DNA of 64,000 nucleotides, from NCBI GenBank assembly GCA_963513935.1, contig OY740773.1, forward strand, positions 98,937,291-99,001,290, in the 5' to 3' direction. The notes beneath the pieces were generated by a model. The model was not told where the DNA came from. It ran no database searches and saw only the letters and a list, made by a program, of their open reading frames with translations. This stretch comes from Aphrophora alni (lineage: Eukaryota > Arthropoda > Insecta > Hemiptera > Aphrophoridae). The position numbers were made by a program, and so were the translations under genes. Shown piece by piece: positions 50,501-59,500 of this stretch; position 1 is the first letter of the stretch, and each line of letters begins with the position of its first letter.

Positions 50501-53500
50501 TTGCAGATGACACCACAGCAGTTATCAAGCAAAATTGTTTTGAAACTTTGAACAATGTAGTAGTTAAATCACTAGAAAAGTTGGATTCTTGGTTTACAAA
50601 AAATGTGCTTCTTCTGAATCCAGACAAAACCTAAATAATACATTTTAAAACCAACAGTAATGGAAGAAACACTTAAAACAAAATACAAAATTCTGTAAAT
50701 TGTCATAAGTTTTTGGGTATATATATATAGATGAGAGTTTAAATTGGAAAAGTCATTTAGAAAAAATAAAGGGAAGGTTGAAATCAATGGTTTATGTTTT
50801 CTCGGTTTTAAGAAATGGGGTTTCCTTGAAGGCTTGTTTGGTGGTTAACCATGCATATATCGAATCTGTGTTGAAGTATGGTATTGTGGTGAGGGGAATT
50901 GCTGCTGGTGTATAGAAGGTATTTATACTTCAGAAAAAAATTCTAAGAACTCTTTCTGGTATAGGCAGAGAAAGAAGTTGTAGAGTCCTTTTTAGAGATC
51001 GTAACATACTCACATTGCCAGGACTTTATATTTATGAAACTTTAGTCTGGGCCCGCAAAAATAAAGCAGGCTTTGTAAAAAATGGTTTTAAGCATGGGTA
51101 TAGTTCTAGAGCTAAAGAAAATTACAGATTTCCATGCCATCGTCTAAAGCTGTTCGAAAATAGTCTACAGTATATAGGAGTAAAATTGTATAACTGTTTG
51201 CCGCAAATGTATAAGACTCTCAGTCTTGCTTTCTTTTCAAATGTTATAAAGGAGCAAGTTGTAAAAAAAGTTTATTATAGTACAGATGAATACTTTAATA
51301 AACCTTTCTGAATTGTGAAAAATAAATTTTATAATTTGTTAGTATTAATCAATTAGTTATAGTGATGTAAATGACTCTGCAACTGTTCTTTTTGAATGTA
51401 TTTTGTGCAATAAAAATGATATGATACAGTTAGAGGGCTGCATTTTTCTCTTTAAATACAGCTCATTACATCTACTCTCATTAATGTACAGACTACACTT
51501 CACAGGAAAGTAAGACTATAACATTTTCTATTTTCTCTCCACTGAGATCAAATTACCTTCTATTTGGTATTCTAATAGTAGAAGTTGATATTTTAACTAC
51601 AATTTCAATTTTGTTATCCCTCCTTCCCTTTTTAAATAAGGACCCTTATAACATGTCACCACTGATAATTTTTAATGAAGTTGTTTTCTCTACAGGAACC
51701 TAAAACTAGCACAGAAGGAACCCTGCCTTTCAACAGTATTTAACAATTCCTTGGCTTAAATGTTAAAGTATAAATACAAATATTATTCATAAACTTTCTA
51801 ACACTAAAACATATGGGAGCAGCCACTAGGTTAAATAAAGCATACAAAAAGTGCAAAGGGTAATGACGTGAACACATGGTAACATTCAACATCAACAACT
51901 GGTACATAACAGTTATTTCTATAGTCACATCGCTATTAATATCAGAATACTTCGGACTACACTCGACCATACCATCTCTTTACCACCATCCAAAAAGTTT
52001 GTAGATTATGAGTAAAAATATTAGTATACAACTTATTACCTTTCATCCAAAAAAATTCCAAATATAAAACATACCTTTTTTCTTATAATTACTAAAGCAT
52101 TCAGGTACATAGATATACACATACATACAAACTCACTATTATTTTGTAATTTTGTTTACTGTTACTATTTCTAATGCGTGAATTGAGAATAACTTCATAA
52201 TGTTTTCATTTATAAATAAATGTGTGTTCTGAATATAGAGGTTCACGACTATAGGGTTTAACGTGGCAGTAGCCGGACAGCAAAAAAGCAGGATAGACTG
52301 GAAGTTGAGGGTACCAATCAACATCCAAATTAGTGATAATTCAAAGTCAGTAGGATGTCATAACATGTTTAAACTTATGTTTATAGAATTGGATAAAAGA
52401 ATTATTCTTAATTTAACCTTATTACAAAAGGAAAATGAAATAATCATTAAGTCTCTTGTACTTAATGAACAGTTGTAAAATTACACAACTGATCATAAAA
52501 CTGAATGGCATATAAACGCCCGATCACATTAGATATCTTCTGATAATTGAGTACTGTAAAATAATAAAGCTATAATTTTCTTGTAGAGATGTGAAAAAAG
52601 TTCCATGCATAGCTCACATACCTAAAGTGATCACTTTGTCCATCCTGTAAAGCAATTCTAAGGCAAGTGTAGTAGAAACTCTATTAACCGTCAGTCTTGG
52701 GGCGGTATCAATGATGGTTAAGAGAATTTAGGGATAACTGAAATACCTGGGATCCGGCACAGTGACGTACAGTTCAGTGTTATAAGGACGTACTATTTTT
52801 AGTAAAACGTGTATTGATTGTATTTTTCGTGCTAAAAATAAATTCAGTTTCTAAGTCTTTTGTTTTATAGTTTAAGCTCTCTACATTTTTGCAATTTTAA
52901 TAACATATTCTTTATTCAAAATTTATTCATTTTAGTACTAATAATCATTTTAAAACATTTTTATTAAAATAAACTGTATACTGTAGTTTATTGTCATTTA
53001 CGGTAGTACTTTCATCTTTACACAAGCGTTTTATAATTTCTAGTTTTTGTGAAAGATACAAAACAACATGCTTCCATTTTCCACTCATTTTGATACCACG
53101 TTCAAAAGTTTGTGTACGAAACACTCTAACTAAACATTTGACTAGATACATGATACAACTAACCAAACTGATCAATGACATTAGCATTCCCAGAGTGGAG
53201 AAAGAGGATGACGTATAATCAGTCTTAGAATGTGGGTGGTCCTATCCCCATCCTCCCTTGCCTCAAACACTTATGTTTTCACTTCCTTCACATGTCACAC
53301 ATTCAGTAGACAGCCAAGAATTTGTTTTGAGGGTATTTTTTGTTTGTTTTTAAAACATTTACTTACGAGTATATTTAATGTTTATACTATTATTCATTTC
53401 ATTTACCAATTTGGACAATATAATATATTGTTGTAAAACAATATTTATTTTTCGTTGACATGACGGTTAAAAGGGTGACGGAAAATCGAGTTTCCACTGT

Positions 53501-56500
53501 ACCTGTATTACTTGGGATATAAAAACTATACGGAAAACGAGTACTGTGGGTATAAGTCGTACATTTCATAAGGCCTTATGATCGAAAAATATTGTAAATT
53601 AACTGTTTTATAAACTAAATAAATATTTGTATAGATCCAAATTAATTATTTTACACCACAGCATGACCAGATTAGTAACGAGTCTCTTTATTTTTATATA
53701 CAGAGTAGCTGGAAAGAAATATTTACACTCTTTTATTTTTTAAAAATATTTGAGATATTTGAATTCTGTTTGGGTCAATCTCTTTAGGTTAGAAAGGCAA
53801 CCTTAAAAAGCAAAGGATTAAGTTATTTCAATTGTGGGGCTGGGGGATGGAGGTTGTTCCAACATTTCAAATGATATGTATAGACTAGCGATACCTCATT
53901 TTAAATATCTCTATAAGAAAATTACATTCTCCCCCCCAAAGTCAAAATCGTGACCAAAAGAGTTATTTTATTTACGAAGAGAGATTGGTACTGTAGATCC
54001 CCTTATAAGACATTAATGACTTTTTAAATGTTTAAATTGTTCTCTCTTTACATACAGCAATTGTACAGTCTTTGTTCAACACATGCTTTTAAAAGTTAGG
54101 TTAGGTTAGGTAGTGATTTAAAAGATTCCTCACTAAACAAGGAGGTCTTGAATTTGAAACAGTGAACCAACAGTAAGAAACAACTATTGACTTGCCTTCT
54201 TAGTCAATCTTTCGTACTAGATTACGTCTAGCTTTGTAAATAAAATAACTCTTTCGGCTGCCATTTTGTTTTGGATGGTCTTACAAAGACGTTTAAAATG
54301 AAGCATTACATGCCTATACATGCTATTTGAAATTTGAGCAAATCCCCATCCCCTACAATAAAAAAAACCCAAATCTTTGCTTTTTTAGGTTTAGATATTG
54401 CCGCAAACAAAATTCAAATATTTAAAAAAAACAAAAGGGGGTTTCTTTAGAACCACCCTGTATAAAACAATATATCTGGATATTAAAAAAAGAAAAAGTT
54501 TTAAGTACAGTGTACTCCCGATTATCTGCCAACAGTTGATTTACGATGCGGATTATCCGCGAGTCTTGCGGAAAAAATAAGTAAAATAAATTTACGGTTC
54601 TCTTTACCTGTTTAGTACGGGTAACAACCAGTAAAACTACGATAAAGAAGTTGTGCAGTGGAGATAAGCTTACTATCAAGAGATGTTGGACTGTGACTCT
54701 AATATGCCGGGATTCGAGCGACTGATAGACCAAGAAATAGCAGACAAAGCAAGAGGGGCAAACAAAGAGCAAAGTGTAAGTGAAGAGAAAGAAGGAACGA
54801 ACGTGCATGCACGATTGACACACAAAGTGACCTTGCAACACATCAATGGGCTGCTTACTGCTCCAGTATTTAGAGGAACAAGACGACAATGTGCAGTTAA
54901 CTGAAAAGCTGATGCTAAAAAAAGTTTAGTTAAGAATCAAGAGACGGTGTTTTCTCAGTAACAAACAAAAAACAATATTTGTTTTCAGTACACTGTACTA
55001 ATGTAGCGTAATGTATTTCCTGTATTGTACTTTTGTTTTACTACAAGAACTTCTCATTTATAACACTTTTTACTGTATGAAGTTTATACGTTTGTACTGT
55101 GTATTATGTAGTTTATATACAGTATATTAAAGTCTTTTTATGTCAAAACTTTTTTGATTACAGTATTTTCCTTTTGTTTAGCATTCTTGCAGATTATCCG
55201 CGATTTTCAATATCCACGATGTCTGTGCCACCCAATTTCAAAAGATAATCGGAAGTACACTGTATTTTATGAAAGTTATGAAAGTTATTATAAAACATTT
55301 GGGGGTGCTCAGTGCTCACATACTATCACGTAGAGGATTAAAAATAGGATAGATTGTTTCCAACCTGCAGATCAAATCAATATAATTGAAATAATAATTA
55401 ATTATTTTTTAATAAATGAAATATATTTCTGAAGTAAAGTATACCATAAAGGATTATTCCTTAACAGGTTGTTTCTTAACACTGGTGAAATACTACCACT
55501 GTCATTACATTTTTGCTTTAAAAAAATATTAATTGTAGATGTAACTGGGGATGATTTAACTTTTAAAATACAAGAAAAATATATCCGCTATATAAACTAG
55601 GAAATGTACTTCTTGCAAACCTTTGCTTAACAAGTTGGAAATACTGACCCTTCTGTCATTGTATAATTTATAGCTCATTTATTCATAAAAAGTCACCGTA
55701 CTGATTTATATAATAAAGAAAAAATCATCAGTAGGGCGCCTTCCACGAGGCTGTATGGAGTTCCGGCGAGCAAAGCGAATCATCTTAGAGGATTATAATA
55801 CAAAGGACAAAATATATTTCAATTATCAAAGTATTGTCTGAACGTAGTTTCTAAAACACTTGAAAAAATGTTTTATGAACTTTCTTTGTAGTTTTAAAAA
55901 TATTAAGAGTATTGCAGTTTTTCAAGAAATCATTGAATACATTTTTGGTTTCAAAATCATACAATGCTAGTGCGAAATTAAATGATAAAGTCATGTAAGA
56001 TAAATAACGAGAACAAGGATTTCCCCAACCACAAAAACTAAGACTGTAATAAATCTAGTTTATTAAAAATTAGACTGTAATTGTATTAAACTCCAAACAT
56101 ACAATAAAGTTTGAAGTGTCATTAATTTTCTTAATAAATACGATTTACATTGGTTTTATTTTTGTACATGTTTAATATATTTAGCAGGAAAAAATTTAAT
56201 AGGTGTCATTTTGAAATAGTTAAATGTCACATTTCAATTTGTTTGTTCTAGGTCAATTTGGGGTGTTCTAAACAACTACCAAGAAATTATTAGTTCCCTG
56301 TTTTTTGTCAATAACTCGATTATCCTTTGATCTACAGAAAAAAATACAAAAAACCATTTTATTTGTCATTAAAAAAAGAAAATTTATGTCCCTCGTAAAT
56401 TTTTTGTAAAGTTAATGGTTTTCAAGATATTTAATATTCAATATTTTAAACGGCCGCCATTTTAAAAAATACAAAAAGTTGTAGATGAATGTGACACTAA

Positions 56501-59500
56501 CAAAATGTAAGTTCTTATAACATCCCTCCACACCTCTGCTCATCTGTATCGAAAATATCGTGCAATCTGCATGGAGGCTGGACGCACATAATAAGAAGTA
56601 TGTGTTGTATAGTCATGTGTTTTATAATTAACTTATGGTGAAATAAACCATTATGTGATATTAAAATAAATAAATTTAAGTAACTAGTTGAACAAGATGC
56701 ATACACCCTAAACACAAACAAAACCATCCAATCTCTAACAACAAAGAGGTTAAAGAAAATATTACAAATACCTGAAAATCTTCATAATTAAATAAAACAA
56801 GTCATTAGACATTATACTGTGAAATCATGTTAAATTTACTAGTTGACAAACACAACACAATACACACAACATGAAACGGGTAGGAAAGGGGAAGAACATG
56901 AAAAGCATACTAAGACTTACCCCACGCTAGTGATGATATTTGAAGGTGAAAAGCTGGCAAGACCTTGAGCTTTAGTAGCATCCCCTGAAGCAGGGGTAGG
57001 AGGGGTTCCAGGGGTTTGTGTGGTAGGAGGGAAAGGGAAGCGGCCGCTTTCTTCACTAGGAGTTTTCATAAATAACCCAGAACTAAAGTCAGTGACCATA
57101 TTTATAGGGGAACTGATGAAATAAACAAATAAAATGGAAGGAAGAGGGTTAGAATGATAAAATTGTGCAAAGGTAAATGCAATTGAGGAAGGAGCGTAGA
57201 AGGTAAAACAGAAAAACAAGCATAGCATTAACCACAGTAACTGTTAGTAGGCATTGCATAAGATTATTAGTACTTTAATTATAGCATTTTAGGGAATTTA
57301 AATTAGCCATCTTTATTGTATACAGATTTAAACTGAAGATGAAAATACCACCACCATAAAACTATTTTACAATTTAGTTTTAATTGAAATAATATAAATA
57401 ATGTAAATATCTTGTATGTACTAGTACTCACCGTATTACTAGTCTTATTTTGTGTAGGAGATGACGATCGTTTTGCCTATTATTTTAGATATTTATTAGA
57501 GATGTTAACCAATTAACAGAATTGATAGTTTTTCACAGTTTGTTTAGACTTGTTACTTACAGACTTTAGACGTGACTAACTGAAAAATCATCATGCCTGT
57601 ACTGTCATGACTAAAATTGGTGAATTGCTCTACGAACTACTCTTTTCTTACTTTATTCTCCAGTTTAGAGCACTTGTGACTCTTTTCTCATTGCAAACGT
57701 GAAGAAATCATTTGGGTGAAAGATAAGTCACACTTATTTTGGAGAGTTTGAAATAATAATATTTTGGATGGTTTAAAGAAGTTGGCACCCTTGGAAGCTC
57801 GCTACAGTGATTGTGGGTGTGGCAATCCCGAGAAACAAGAGACCTTAGCTGGATAAACCTCTTTTTATGTAGTCTTGGGTTAGTCCTTCTCTTTAATATT
57901 TCTTATCAGATCTCTCTTCAACTCTACTGACTCTGATGCTATTAGAGCATTCAAGGGTTAGGAGTTTTTATTCTTGGTTTTACTTTTTTTACTAGATGAT
58001 GATGACCGAGAGGTTTTTCTCTTTTAAACAACTAGAAATAAGAGGTTGAAAAACCTTTGGGCAAAGTGTATCGAGTTCAAAGAAAATTATGCTAACAATA
58101 AACTGAATTTTGATAAACAAAAATAAAAAACTTTCTTTTAAAAATCCCTAACTTTTCAATATCCTTTGTACAAGTTTGTTGCACGTCTGATGTGGTTGAC
58201 TTGGGTTTGTCACCTAGTTTTTGTTGCAACAACCTTAAAAATGTGGTTTATCAGTATTTTAAGCTCTTTATAGATTTCTCAATAGGTTTCTCTTCGTTGA
58301 AGGTCTCCCAATATTTCAAGATTATAATTTATGGTTATTTGAATTACAACATTTTACTTTCTTAGATGAAAGGGAATTTTTTAAATTATATTATCGTGTT
58401 GATGAATTTGTTATACATTTTCATGCATTATAGTTATATGCAAGAAAAAAAGTTTTGAGAATGCTTTAGTAACACAATAGTCACCTCCTAAACAAAATAA
58501 GATGGAAAACATATGTGTGAGCAGTACAAACAATGTATTTATTACAATAAAAACTAGTTCAATAAATATAACAGAAATTTAAGGTTAAAACAAAAATATT
58601 TGAGCTTTGATACCAAAAAATGATTAAACAAAAGTTCTTTAGTACTATATTAATTTCGTTAATATATTTGTAACCATGCAGTTAAGTTTTATGTTTTCCC
58701 CAACCAATAGAAATTATAAACATGCTGCAAAAATTATACCAAAGGCAGGTTTTTATACCTTAGAATTACAACACAGTTATTCCTTTAAAATTAATAAGTT
58801 AGAAAATCAACCAATAACATAAAATTAATTAGTCAATAATGATTGAAATTAAAATGATGACTTAAAACAGTAAAAGGATATATATAAATAATGTTTAAAG
58901 ATTGAGTCAAAACCAGAACGAAAACAATGCATTTATTAAATACCTTATTACACCCTATACATAACAAGATGAAAACTAAAAACTTGTTTTATTCTTGCAA
59001 AATGGCAAGGTTTTTGATGTTATTGGGAAACACTTTTTTCATAAAATTCTACTATAAGAAATTTGGAATATAAAAATTTTATCTATTGTGATCTCCCTTG
59101 TGGAAACATCGACATCTAAGTTCATGAAATATGTTTGATCCAACACATTGGAGTAATTTGCCATTAGTTTTGGCTTATTGTATATTTATGTGTTTTAGTT
59201 AAAAAAAAAAGGTCACAAATTAGTTTGATTTTGGTTTTAAGAATAGATGGTCAGGTTCTATAAATTAAATAATAAACTCACTCAATATTAAATTTATTAA
59301 ACACTGTCATGAGTAAAGTTACAAAATTGGACAAATTTGAATAATCTTTCTCACCCGTCCATCCCCAAAACCACAAATAATCGTCACCAAAAATATCAAT
59401 TTGGTAATTGTCAATCAAAAAGTGAAAATGAAACATGGAGGTTGTTTAAAAAAATAAAATGTATATTTATATAAACTTGCTTCACTTGTACCAAAATGCA

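Noticed and set aside
54422..54889. 155-codon minus-strand ORF
   Set aside because: It crosses the boundary between a foldback and a Tigger element and is the shadow of the Tigger transposase tail on plus.
57113..57228. Extension of exon B to the upstream methionine of its ORF
   Set aside because: A good acceptor (TTCATCAG) at 57113-57114 gives the exact phase needed by exon A; the upstream part is intron that happens to be open.
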